From assembly GCA_008360975.2 (NCBI GenBank), contig CM039211.1:1134038-1198037 (forward strand): a stretch of 64,000 nt of DNA. Direction: 5' to 3'. The DNA is from Lichenostomus cassidix (Eukaryota > Chordata > Aves > Passeriformes > Meliphagidae). Positions 39,001 to 51,160 of this stretch are shown piece by piece (the first letter of the stretch is position 1; every line of letters starts with the position of its first letter). The position numbers were made by a program, and so were the translations under genes. The notes below the pieces were generated by a model. It saw only the letters and a program-made list of their open reading frames with translations. It did no database searches and was not told the DNA's origin.

Positions 39001-42000
39001 AAACTGACCTGCTGCCCACCCTAAAGTCAAGCTTGGGTGGCTTTCTAGTTGTAGCCAAAAGCAGATTACCTGTCCTGAAGGGCCACTGTGCCACCAGTTT
39101 TCAATTATGTAACTGCATTTGCAACAAATAAAGGGTTTTTCTGAGGACAGGTCCTATTAGAAGACCATTTCTTGGCCATTTTTAATGCTTCTCCTGAGGC
39201 TTTTCTTTATTGGTTCTTATACACAAAAACAAAATCCTAACAAAGACACTGGGCTGCCTTTTCTTGAATTTGTCTAAGAATCTTGGTGGGGTTTTCACTG
39301 CATTTTTTTTTCCTCTTTGGAGAAGGTCCAAATATTTACTAGGGACACACATAAGTGCTTTCTAAAAAGTCCTTCCACCTTGAATTTACCCAAGAATTCT
39401 CTTCTCTTAGGCCAGGAAAACTGAAAACCTCATTCAGTCTCCTCTTGCCTGTTACAAAAGTCAAGTATTTGGGTGCAGATTCCAGGTTTGTCAGTTGTTG
39501 TTCGGTGGTTTTGGTTGGTTTTTTTTTTTTTCTTAACCCGAGAGATACTTTAAATGTTGATAAACTAGTCTTAAACTGTAATTTTTGTTCCTTATGACAA
39601 GAAACATTGGGGGTTTTATATGTAAAAAATGTAAATGGCAATTTAAACAATGGCAATTGCTCATATATTCTGGAGTGCAGTTTTGGCAACCACTTTCTTT
39701 TTTATCAGGTTTCATCCTGTATCTTTAAGGTCAAGTGAAAATGGTTCTTCAAAATGAGAGTCATCTTACAACAATGGGGACTGATGGTTTTATTCTAAAT
39801 TGGAATTTCCTACCTTCCTAAATAAATTTAAATGCTTGAAGATTGCTGAGATTTAAATCATTAAATGCAAAGCATTTGCAACCGCTAAAAAAAAAAAGTT
39901 GTGTAATGGACTTGCAGAAGAGAAAAAACTCTTTAAGAGTTCTGTAATGTCTACATATTTGCCAGGATTGTAGCTTTTGAAGGATGCAGTTGCTTGTAAT
40001 CTCAGCTCGTACTACAAAGAAAGTCTGAGTTATTTTTTATTCTTTATGATCCATTTCCTGTTTGAGTATTTCTTTGGAGGAAGAAAAAGAAATTGGATCT
40101 TAGTGGTTGACCCTCAAACAGGTTATTTAAAGCAAAAAGGATTAAACTAGGATAGAAGAACTCCATTAGGAGCTTCAACCTCTTACCAGTTTTGATACAA
40201 CTGAGCTCTAATACTAGATGTCTCCTTAATTTGAATGCATCCATAGTAGTCAGGGGCAAGAGATGTTTATTGCTGGAAAGACATGAAATAAGGTTAACAA
40301 GAGGTTGTTTGGTTGTGGTTTTTTTCTTTTTGTGTGGGAGATTGTTCTTAATTATTACCTGCGTAACAAAGTATATACATATTTTTTCTTTTAATAGACA
40401 GGGAGTAACAGCTTTTTCCTGTTTTAAATGTAATAGTTTCTAATTCCTCTTTGATTAAAACACTTTCTAGCTGGAGAACTTTCATTTAAATTAGTCAATT
40501 CACAAACGTTGTAGTCCATAATTGTAAGATCCTTTTTTTACCCCCATCCTGAAGTGCACTGTAGATGTTCCACTTGGTTTCTTCTATGGCCTGTCTGCCA
40601 TCCATGTATCACAGTAATGATTATGATTATGAGCCACAGTGCTATTTTAAGTATTTTGTGCTTGAGCTTTGTGTTATTACAGCAACTGCAAAAACTTGGT
40701 TCCTGGAAGGAGTAAGTGGGTGGAAAATGGGGGCTGAAGGGGGAGTAAAAGGAGCAAGGTTCTCATCTGGACCCAGGATATTGCATTTATTTATAGTGCA
40801 TCTCAACATGTAATCCAAAGGACTCTATCTAAATCTGAAGTTATTTGGGAAAAGTATTTTGGGCAATGTAAATTCTTCATTTTCAGCAGTCTCACTTCTC
40901 AGCCACCGGTGGCAGGACCAGCATCTTGCTGCCACCACCACAAAACAGAAGACCTTCACTTGCACAGGTGGAAAAGATCTTTTTGGGAGGGGTTGGCAGA
41001 GAGAAAGGTGGCAGCCTGGTGGTAATCACTGGTCTGAGATCTGTCAAGGGCTGGAAGAGTGTATGTTCTTTTACTTGGGGCAGAGAGGCTGGCTGCCATA
41101 CTGCGTGTGAGTCAGTGGGCAAATAAAACTGTGTATTTCTGTCTGGTATTATAAATGGGTCAGTGATGGATTTGTATTACCTGAGGAAATGAACTGGCGG
41201 ACAGAGAAGCTTCTGCTTGCTGCCCTGCAAATGTCAAATACAGCAGAAAGCTTGGGGGAAGGGGAGGAATAGCTGGAGACAAAGGCAGTGTTAAAATAGC
41301 CAGGGTGTCAGCGGAGCTCCTCAAACAAACATGTGCTTCTGAGGGGTAGGCTGGGGGAGCTTTAAACAATCTTTAGACTTTGTTCATCAGCATTTTCTTA
41401 TCCTCCAGCAGGGTTTCAGCAGTGGATCTTGCTTTATAAAGGGAGTCATGCATGAGGTGGGTTTGCATGAGGTGATGTGTTGTTGCACTCAGCTTTGTTT
41501 GTGGGTACAGAACGTGGTTTCTGGTGCTTTGGTTTTATGGGGTTAAAACCTCTGAATGTCCTTTTGCCATCCTCTCCACACGCTCTCTGCACTTTTAAAG
41601 ACATACTTCTGGAGCATGTAAGATCTCTGGGTGGACTGAGAGGGCTTCTTGCTCCCCAGCATCTTTACTAAGCTGAGCTCTTATGGGTGATGAAAGACAG
41701 GCAGAGGGCTGTGGCTCACATGGATCTGATCCAGGCAATGTTCCTTTGGTTCCCAACTGCCCTGTGAACTTCTCTTAGTGAGTCCTGAATGACCAAACAG
41801 GGTAACGGGGTGCCAAATTAGGGAAATGATCTCTGGCTGGAAGATTACTCCTCTCACCAGCCAAGTTCAGTCTCTGTCACCACGGCTACTTCAGGTCCAG
41901 TCCTGTTTTTGCACTTAAAGGAGGAAAATGAGTACAGAAAAGCAACTTTTCACATCCATCTTTCAAGCTAGTGATACTCTGGCTTTATTTTACATTACAT

Positions 42001-45000
42001 TTATTCAGTAGCAGGCCCAAAGCAGAGCTTTGCCCTTTGCATTTGTGGTTTCTGAGTGCTAGTGACTTGATTTTCACCTCTGTGACTATGCTCAGAGTGC
42101 CTGCATGTGTTTCAAACCAGCTGTGTTGGCTGGTCTAATCTCAGATCTTTTAAGATTAAAATTCTGTGGCCTCTAAAATAATCCAGCAGTTTCTGTGTTC
42201 CCATGGTTTAGCTCTGTCACCAGTTTATAAAGCTGTATTTAGCCTCTGTAAAAATACCGTGCTCCTTGCAAACTGAGATTTGGTCCTCTTTAAAGCTTGC
42301 AGCTCACCAGCCACAGCACTGCCAGTGACCATGGAATGGAGCATGAGGTTCAGGGTGAATGGCAAGATTACTTCTAAAGGCACTAGAGGGTGTTTTAAGG
42401 GCAGATGGCTATCGGGAGATAATCTCTTCTCTCTTCAGACACAACTTTGCTCTTTCAGTCCATGGTTCCAGCACGGTATGTGATGGAGTTTGCCGTGGAG
42501 TTTGTAGTATCTGATTTGCTACTGGCAGGACCCCCTTTACAACAGCTCTGACTTTTCTTGGCAAGGAAGAGATCTTCGCTGGGGTTGTGCCAAGCTGAGG
42601 AGCCTGCTCCTCCCCTGCTCCTTCCAGGGGTGAGGCTGGTAATGCATCCTTTGTGTAAAAAGCTCCTGGAAGGTATTTGCAATGCATGAGAAGGAATTAA
42701 GTTGTTTCTGGAGTAGCCAGGCACGGAGCTGCCGTGTTCTTCAGCACCACCTACTGACATCTCCCTCTCCATCTCAACTCCGGGGTTTGCACCTCTCTCA
42801 ACTCACAGCAACTGCATTACTCGAGGTAATTAACAATACACTCTTGGCTGGAAATTAGAAACCCGGGACCCAGTGCATTCAGCTCCATTGTGCCATATGG
42901 GGAGCACTAATGAGCAGGGTACAAAAAGCCAAGCTGCTTGGCTCTGGTGTCTGTTTTCCTCACGAGGGCCAGCCCACTTGCCCCTGGAACACTGGTGTCT
43001 CTGCAGAAGAGCATTGAGGGGTTGGGTTGTGTCAGAGATGTGAAGGGACTGGCTCATGTCCTGTGAGCATTTACTGTGGGAACCAAGTGGCAAACCATAT
43101 TTCTGTTTCTAGAGTTTTGCCCCATGCTGTTTCATCTCCCTCTTAAACCAGTTTTGTGCAGCAAATTAAGTATCATACTTCATAAGGAAAGTTTTACTCT
43201 GACCAATCCAGTTGTTGAGATTCTCATATATATATTTAGTGTCTTTTTGATTTCTGTAGGGATTAATAACTTGCCATGAAAGTAATTCAGAAGATCAGAA
43301 GAACCCATCCTAGCCTTGCTTGGAGCAAGAGCATTTAATGTTTGAGAGCCTTTCTCATAAGGGAAGTTCTTTTTCCTAAGACTCTGTTGCCTATGCTCTG
43401 TATCATGTACTGCCTCACAGCTAACCCAAAGGAAAGAAGGACAAAAAAAGACAGAATTGTAATTTGTATGACAGTCTACGTTTGTCTTTTAATAAGATTG
43501 TAGCATTTTATTTGCCATCTGCTTTTATTTCAGAAGTCTGAAGTTTGAAAGTATCCTTCAGGCATGTGGATGGCCTCTTAATGTATGTTTTTAAAAAGAA
43601 CAGCTATATATGTAGACCCCAGGAAAGAAAGAAGGAGAAGGAAACATTGTTTGTGAGAAATGAAGGAATGATCAGCAGTGAGGTATGAATCAGTAAAGCC
43701 CCAGGAGAAACAGCCAGTATCTGTGATTCTCTTTTCATACCTCCTAAAATCCATGGTGTGCCTTTATTTTGCCAGGGTCTTACAGTGAGATGGCTAATTG
43801 GCATTAATATTCAATAACCATGTTTTTCTGGAGTTCTGGATTTTTTTTTTCTTTGTTTTGCCTTTTATTCACTCCCATTTTTTGAAAAGTCACAGTGTTG
43901 GGGACCCAGTTGAGTTGATAGCGATGTGTCCATCATATGGACCAATTTAATGTCATTTATGTGAGGGGTTCTGTGAATCCTTGTTCTTGAACTGAAAAAA
44001 AAAATACATCCATGCTTCTGACAGCAGTGAGTAGCATCTCTTCCATGAGCTTTAAAAATAATGTGGTTGATATATGTTTTTTTTAATGTAGAAGATTTGA
44101 GGTAGTTTTACAGCAAAGCTGTACCAGCATTACAGTCTCATATGAGGTATGTTAAAGTGTGTATTCAGGAATACAAAGAGATATTAACTGTACAGGCATC
44201 AACAAAGTTGGCCATCCTGTTTTCCATGACAGGCTGAAAAGTTTGGAAGATAAGGTATAAAAAAGTGTAGTAGGATGACGTTCTTTTGTGGATTCAGATC
44301 CAAAGCCCACCTCAGGTTCAAAGACTCCTTCAGGTGGCTGGATAAGTTTGTTTTAGGAAGAAAATGAGTTTGTGTCTTCTCAGTTCAGATTTTCACTCTT
44401 GACTTCTAATGAATCTCTAATAGTAAAGTTCTTCTTGAAAATACCTTACATTGTAATACATATTTTCATGTAAGTCAAGGGAAGTATTCACTGGAAGAAT
44501 GGAATCACAGATATCACCTAACATGGTTCTTATGGCCACAACTGTTGAGTTTCAAAATGGAACAAACAACCCAAAACTGGACGTGTGGAGATCCTGAAAG
44601 TTAAAGCTGTTACTGGTGATGATAAAATTTTACCATTAATTCCTTTACAAGAAAATATGAACAAAGTATGTACAATGTAGAGTTGCAACCCAACTCATGG
44701 AGCTTTAACAAAACCAAGTTCTATCAAATCGAAAAGAGAAAAAAAATTAGAAAAGGCATGGTATTTCATTTTAGTTCATGTTGTTACCAGCTCAGAGAAG
44801 TAACTCTGAAGATAGTCCTCAGAGGACCAAGAATTCCAATAGCTTGACTGGAATTTGGTCATTGAAAAAGATCCATTAGTTGAGTAGGTTTGCCTGACTG
44901 TAGTTGAGAGTTGAATTTATTCTTGGAATTCTTAATTAATTATGGGGTTTCCTTTCATAAATGAAAGATGAGGCTGGCTTCCTCCAGCTGAGGAATAGCC

Positions 45001-45397
45001 TTCAGGTTTCCAGTTTCTCAAATGTGTAAGTTTTTGCATTACTCTTATGATTGTATCGGTTTAGTCCTCGTTTTCCCTTTTGTGATCTTACATTACAAAG
45101 TCTTTAAGGAAAAAAAAAAAAAAAAGAAAGAAAGAAGAAAGGCTAAAACCCCAAATCCTAAGACATCAGAGCAGCAGCTTCACTGCACATGGGCTGAACC
45201 TGGCCAGGAGCCCAGGAAGCAGGGCTGGAAGGTCCTCAGCACAGCTGTAGGCACTGGTAGAAGCCCAGGCTTCTCTAGCAGGGAAAAATGCCTGAGGTGT
45301 TACTCATGGGAATTTTGAAAACTCTTCTTATCTGTAATTACTTGCCGGCAAATGGTGTTTCCGTGGTGTTTAGTAGTTAATTTCTGGAAGGGTGGGG

Positions 45398-45550
45398 AAG
45401 GGTGGGAAAACCTCGAGGGCCATGAAGTCCAACCATCAACCAGCACTGCCCATATTCACCCACTAAACCATGCCCCCAGGGGCCACATCCACACATCTTT
45501 TAAATACCCCCCGGGAGGGTGACTCAACCACTTCCCACGCTTGGGGGTAG
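45398..45550 (-). mobile_element. CR1-type LINE fragment (minus orientation), older and 3'-end eroded
   Basis: The blocks AAGTCCAACCATCAACC, CACTAAACCATGCCCC, GCCACATCCACACATCTTTT and GGGTGACTCAACCACTTCCC follow the order of the reverse complement of an avian CR1 3' region. The terminal 8-bp repeat is not recognisable, and the fragment stops before the usual GGGCAGCC block. It is noncoding. Both CR1 copies in this intron lie antisense to ZNF462. Confidence 0.8.
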
Positions 45551-47489
45551 ACATTTTCTCTTCAGCTCCACCTTTTCACTGAGTAAAAGGAAAGCTGTGT
45601 GCCCAACCTGCCTTTTGTGATGTAGGGATGAAGATGCCTGGGATCATCTGACCAGAGGAAGGCTTGGAGGGCTGGAGATTGCTTTGTTTCACATGCAATG
45701 GTGCTAATGCTGAGCTGGAAGCTCCCACAGAGTGTTGTGTGGTCTGACTGACCTTTTTAGTTGTGGTTGTGCATGTGCATATTCTTAACTTGTAGAAGCT
45801 CTGCTGACTCCATCTCAAAATATAACGGATGGGTAGTCAAACCACAGAAGCTCAATTTTGAGGTCAGTGCCTTGGGCTTCACAATTAATTTTGTATTTTG
45901 AAGCTTTAAAACCAAACTTAAACATAATGATTTGTACTACTTTGGCTGCTGCCAAATTCTGTAATTGCTGTTGTTCAACAAGCACAATTATCTTTTGTTT
46001 TGGATTTTTAAAAACCTCGAAATCTAATGCAACTGTGTCTCAGATGTTCTCAGGCATTTATGAGTGTAAAGAAGGATGCTGGAGACAATTTGAGACCACC
46101 TCGTGTCTTTAAAATGGTGGCTTTGAGAATCTCTATTGCCCAAGGTGTTAAAAGCTTTTTGCTCATAATAAAACTAAGAACACCTCCGTATTTAAGCATT
46201 AAGGCCATGTATTTAAGAAGAGGTTGTAAATGCAAATTAGCCAGACAATGGCATTTTAATAGTGTTTTGTGAGGTTAGCATTGCATTAGTAAGGGTATTT
46301 TAGGAGTCACATATTATTTATAGGCAATGTGGTCTCAAGAGATTGCTTATGAATGTATTCGAGGGCTTGTGGGATTTATGGATTCATTTAATGGTGGTTT
46401 TGTTTGGTTGTTTTGGGTTTTTCTTCCCACACTTCTGCTGTTGAGTTAGTAGATTTGGTAACTCCTGTCTCACTCCACCTCCACTCCCCTCTGAATTTTC
46501 CTATTGGAAATGTAAAGGGTTTATGGAATGTGTTACCTTAGCTGACCATGATGGAAGTGTGTGAACCTTGCTTTGTCTCCTTGGCTTGGGATGCAGATGG
46601 ATTAACATCTGCACTTGAAAATGCTCTTTGCCGGTCTGTAGGTGTGTCTCTCCCGGTGTCACGTCCCATAAGGGCAAAAAAGAAGAAAGATGCATATTGT
46701 GTTACAGCTCCTTTTGACATACGAGCTCAAACTGGCAGTTTGTGGTTTTAGCCCTTATGCAATGATGGGATTTTAAAGAAGAACGTGGAAATGGTAGAGC
46801 AGAATTCCTTACAGAACGCTTCATCCTGCTCTCAGGGTGATGCATGGTGAAAACATCACACTGAAGTCCACTCAGCTGTACCTGATGTTTGTTCAGTAAG
46901 ATTAACCTCTTCTCAGACTTGGAGCTGCCTTGGCATTGCAGGCCCTGCTGAGATTCGAGCTGGAACCCATTAGAAAATCTACATCAGTTTTGTAATTAGC
47001 AGGTATTAATGATATCTCTCCACACAAAGGTTGGTTTAAGACAGCAACCAGCATCCTTAAGAGGATGCATTCTCCAAGCAGCAGCAGTGTGTGCTGGAGA
47101 TGAGAATGGTGGTGGTTGTCACCTCTTGAAGTTGCCAGGATTGTCCTTTTTTTTCAGATCCTCAGCGTTGGTCTCCCTTCTGGTTTTCTATTTTGTAAGC
47201 TGGCCTGAAGATTCCAAAAGAGACAGAGCTGAGAGGGTTTTGCGGTGATGTTTTCTGAAGGGTCTGAAGTTTTCGGGGGCCTGAGGAGAGGGAGGGCTGG
47301 GCTGGAGGGGTGAGGGGAGAAGAGCGAGATTTTTGTGCGCGCGTTGTTTTTCATCTCTTCCACACAATGGAGCTTTCAGAGAACCTCTCTTAAAAGGCAT
47401 AGCTACAGCCTTTGTGTGAAGGGTGTGTCTGCTGGCAGGGTTTGCTGATGCAGACAGGCTGGCTGGTGATTAACAAAGGTCATTAGACT

Positions 47490-47780
47490 TTGGAATCTGG
47501 CAGGGGAGTGGGGTGGTGTGTCTTCTGCGCCAAGCAGGAGAGCTCCCCAGGGACAGGCCCGGCTGGAGGCTCCCCGCCTGCTGTCCCCCTCAGCCCCCGC
47601 GCCTCCTCCTCCTCCTCCTCCTCCTCCTCCTCCTCCTGCTGCTCCTGGGAGGCTCAGCTGTGTGTCGCCTGTGCCTGTAGGACAGCTTGGACCAGTGTGT
47701 TTGACGCTGTGAACGCAGCGTCTGTGGGACGAGCCGTCACATTTTGCCATCCATGGGACAGGGGAACCCAACCCTGAGGA
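47490..47780. promoter_or_regulatory. Local GC-rich patch with (TCC)n repeat, possible internal regulatory element
   Basis: GC content rises locally between about 47280 and 47870. A GCGCGCG-type string lies near 47336-47343, and a TCC trinucleotide run of about eleven copies lies at about 47606-47638. It sits about 2.2 kb upstream of coding exon 2. Frames through the repeat encode only Pro, Ser or Gly runs and are not genes. A secondary promoter or enhancer is possible but not shown. Confidence 0.35.
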
Positions 47781-49910
47781 GATGGTTTGGGGAAACCCAA
47801 GGCTCTGCTGAAGGAGAGAAGGTGCAGGTTCTGAGGGAGCCGCAGGGGGAGAGCAGCGACATGATTTGGAGGGCAAGTCATGCAGGAGGAAGGGGAGATG
47901 CGTTCTGGGGATGGTGATTTTTAAAGCATCACCTCAGGAGGAGGAGGAGTTTAAAAAAGGGGGGAAAACGGGGAGAAAAAAAAAGAAAGGAAGGAAGGAA
48001 GGGAAAAAAGTCTGGTGTGCTTGAGCTGAAGCTAAGTGAGGCCATGTTGTGCACAGGCAAGAAGCTGTGAGGCTCTGAGAGCAGGAGTTGTCTGAGCTAA
48101 AATGGCTGCTCCCAAAGCTCAGAGGACTAGGGCAGCTTAGTGAGTCTTAAAGCTTCAGTGACGCAGGGGCTCATATCTCTTGAAAGTGTGATAAACACAT
48201 TCAGCAGAGCTGTGGCTTGTTTGGCTGAGATGAAAGGACTAAGCTTGGGGGATGGGTAGTGAAAACTGGATGATCTGCTTTTCTGTGAAGTGCTCTAAAT
48301 GCAGGAGTCGTCTGCTCCATGGAAAAATTTGTTTTCAGGTCTAATGGACTGTGCTAAAGGAGACGTGGGGTGGGGCTTCACTCACTGCTGTAATTTGATC
48401 CAGAGCAGATAGCAACCTCTTCCACACAATTTGGTCTGGTGCTTGCACATAAAAGCTTGAGTATCTCGATTATTGTAACTTTGTTAGCTGAAAAGAAGCT
48501 GGTGCAGCGTTCATTTTCTTTATTGGTGGTGAGAGGGAGTGGGGGGAGAGAAAGGACACAGTGCAGCTTGCGAAGTAATGTAGGTAAATATGTGGAGAGC
48601 CTCTGTGCTCAGACTGTCCGGAATTTGACTTGCTAGAAGTTTATTTTAGCAGGCTATCAGAAGAAGCATTCTTTCATCTAAAGCCCTGGTGCTCTCTTGT
48701 TTCTGTGCCTTAATGTTTTGGAGCTTCCTCTTCACTGTGTAGGTTGCTTCCTTCGTACAACAGACACATGGAATTTAAATTGCTTTGGGCTGCTGTTGTG
48801 TCTTGGACTTCTGAAATGCTCGGTTTGTCATCCTTTTGCAGCATATGCATGGAAGCTTGAAGAGGCTATTGCTGTGTTATCATAGGAAGGTGGCTCTTGT
48901 GCCTGGGCGATGCACAGGGTAGGAGGGTCTTAGTCTTTTGTTTGCCTTGTGCTTTGTGTCTCCTGTTCCTCATGGCAGTGAAACCCTCTGTCGCAGGATT
49001 AATTGTCAGAAGCTGAACCACCACGCTTCACTGTATCTTATTTTGCTTTGTTCTTGAAGGTATGCAGGGCTTTTGGATAAATCAAGGAAGTCATAATGAC
49101 TCTGGAGTCTTTGTAACTCATGTTTCCATTGTGCTTTTTTGGTATGGTTATTCCTGTTTGCTGTCCTTTTCTTCCTCCGGCTGTCTCCATTCCCCAGACT
49201 GCTAAGGCACAAAGGTCTTGTCCCCAGAATGGGCTGAAATGAAACTGTAAACATTTTAACAAAGAGTGGAGGTGCCCTTAAAAGCTTGGTGGAAATAGAG
49301 CAAAGTATTTTGCTTAGGGTTTGCATCTAACCTTGCTGTTATGTCTAGGTTTTCCACCAATATCAGAACTGATAGGACTCTGTGAAGAAAATCAGATTTC
49401 TCACTGTGAAAGCTTTTGATGCATGGTATTGAATGAGGCAGGAATTGGCAACTTCCAGGAAGGATAGAGTGAGTCTCCTAAAGGCAGAAGCCACTGGCTT
49501 GTGGTTTGTAAATTTCAGTGCATGACTGGGAGTAATGTGGCATTTCTCTGCACATGGGTTGTGGTCTTTGAACAAGACCGTGTTCTGAATAACAGCCCTG
49601 TGTAATGGAAAAGCCAAGAGAACAAAGTCCACTGAATCAGTAGTCACTTGTCAGAGAGTTGACTGTCCGTAGAGTTTAGTCAGCAGCTTGTGAGCTACCT
49701 AGATAGGACTACTTGTGGATCTGAGTAGATGCTTCTTAATGGGGTAGGGAAAGGTTGAGTTTCACGCTGCTGTGTTTGTGGAATCTCTGCAAATGACTGA
49801 GTCATCAAAAGCGTGGTGTTACCTTGGTGTTTCCAGGATTTGTTCCAAGAGCACTGCTGTAAACTCACACCTTTCTTCTTCTCTCCTTCCCCCCTGTTTT
49901 TTTCTTGCAG

Positions 49911-50161
49911 ATTTTTCTAATGTAAAAGATCATCCTGAACCATGGAGGTCCTGCAGTGTGATGGCTGCGATTTTCGAGCTCCATCTTATGAAGACCTAAA
50001 AGCCCATATTCAGGATGTTCACACTGCTTTTCTGCAGCCAACTGATGTCTCTGAGGAGAGCCCTACCCAGCCGAGGTCTGGTTCCATCAATGCTAGCAAC
50101 CAGACCGAGGTTGAATTTTCTTCTGTAAAGGATGAATTCGCAATTGCAGATGACATAGCAG
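49911..50161 (+). CDS. ZNF462: ZNF462 exon 2: 31 nt of 5'UTR, initiator ATG and first 73 codons
   Basis: The acceptor is TTTTTTTCTTGCAG ending at 49910, and the donor is GCAG|GTAAAT at 50162. The coding part begins at 49942. The ATG context is strong, with A at -3 and G at +4 (AACCATGG). Residues 6, 9, 22 and 27 (Cys, Cys, His, His) form the first C2H2 finger, with a 12-residue loop. The rest is Ser/Asp/Glu-rich and ends DEFAIADDIA, with the next Gly codon split 1+2 across the intron. An ATG immediately followed by TAA lies in the UTR at 49920-49925. Confidence 0.96.
49920..49925 (+). promoter_or_regulatory. ZNF462: Minimal start-stop uORF (ATG TAA) 16 nt upstream of the ZNF462 start
   Basis: ATG at 49920-49922 is followed directly by TAA at 49923-49925, inside the same exon as the main start at 49942. 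Start-stop elements are known to stall initiating ribosomes and lower translation of the downstream frame. Its own context is weak (T at -3, T at +4), so leaky scanning to the strong main ATG is expected. The function is inference. Confidence 0.6.
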
Positions 50162-51129
50162 GTAAATCTCAACTCCAAGATTGCTCTCAACCCTAAGATC
50201 TCAGCTTTTACCCCCTATTTTACATGTGCTTTTTCAGTGTGTTTCTGCTTTTGATGTGGTTTCAAAATTTGCATTATCTTTATGGCTGTGTCAGCAAAGC
50301 AGATATGTAGCATCAGCCACACTGGTTCTGCCCATGGCTTTTTTTTTTTTTTTTGCAAATGCAAGCATGGATGATGGTTTTATTTCCCAGCTTCTTTTCA
50401 TGGGGTTCTTCATACTAGTTTTTCATTTTCAGCTTTTCATGGTTGTTCTTCACTACCATGAACCACCTCAAAATTTTCAACTTTTGTCAGCATACTAGTT
50501 TTATTTTTTCCCCCAAAAAAGGTCATTTTGGAAACTGTCTATCCAAAACTGTACACCACAGTCATTTATATGTAGAATTTATGCATAATGGTCATGTTTC
50601 TGACCATTGCCAGATCTGTAGGTATTACCATAAGTAAGTGAGGGAATCCTGGAGTGATTGGTGTCAATTCAGGATGTTGTTACATTCCTAAGCATACAGG
50701 GTGGGTGGAAGAAGAGACTTTTTATTTTATTTATTTACATATACACCTTAATTCTCATTTTAGGGCAAAATGCAACAAGTCAGATGGGGACTGGAAGTTA
50801 CTATAGCCAGAGCCAGAGTTTCTATGGCCAGCATATGGCTCCAAATCCTAAACCAACCAGCAAGTTTTTCCAGTGCAAGTTCTGTGTGCGTTACTTCCGT
50901 TCCAAAAACCTCCTCATAGAGCACACACGGAAGGTTCATGGAGCACAGGCTGGGGGGAGCTCAGTGGGGCCACCAGCTTCTAGTTCCCTAAATTACAACA
51001 TCATGATGCATGAAGGGTTTGGTAAAGTTTTCAGTTGCCAGTTCTGCACCTACAAGTCACCCAGGCGTGCAAGGATTATTAAGCACCAGAAAATGTATCA
51101 CAAAAACAACCTGAAAGAGAGTTCAGCTC

Positions 51130-51160
<31 letters not shown>

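Larger units (their letters stand above)
11815..49910 (+). other. ZNF462: ZNF462 intron 1 (about 38 kb, noncoding)
   Basis: The intron is bounded by the donor GTAAGT at 11815 and by the acceptor TTTTTTTCTTGCAG ending at 49910, which has a long polypyrimidine tract. No open frame inside exceeds what is expected by chance, and none shows a domain. Contents that I can support are the promoter-proximal simple repeats, two CR1 fragments, the (ATT)17 repeat, homopolymer runs (T at 20339-20361 and 24425-24442, A at 31840-31855 and about 45109-45125) and several G/T-rich tracts. The segment 46000-46330 is AT-rich, non-repetitive and of a texture typical of conserved noncoding elements, but this needs alignment. 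The 5' limit depends on exon 1 being correct. Confidence 0.6.

Noticed and set aside
38719..39094. Overlapping frames of 76-121 codons on both strands near 38.7-39.1 kb
   Set aside because: The region is locally GC-richer and open in three frames, but no family, frame-preserving structure or splice sites could be recognised. A degraded, unnamed repeat remains possible.
50658..50763. Open frame extending upstream of exon 3 with its own ATG
   Set aside because: It encodes a hydrophobic string from intron 2. The real junction is the TTTTAG acceptor at 50763, joining in phase to exon 2, which carries the conserved ZNF462 N terminus.
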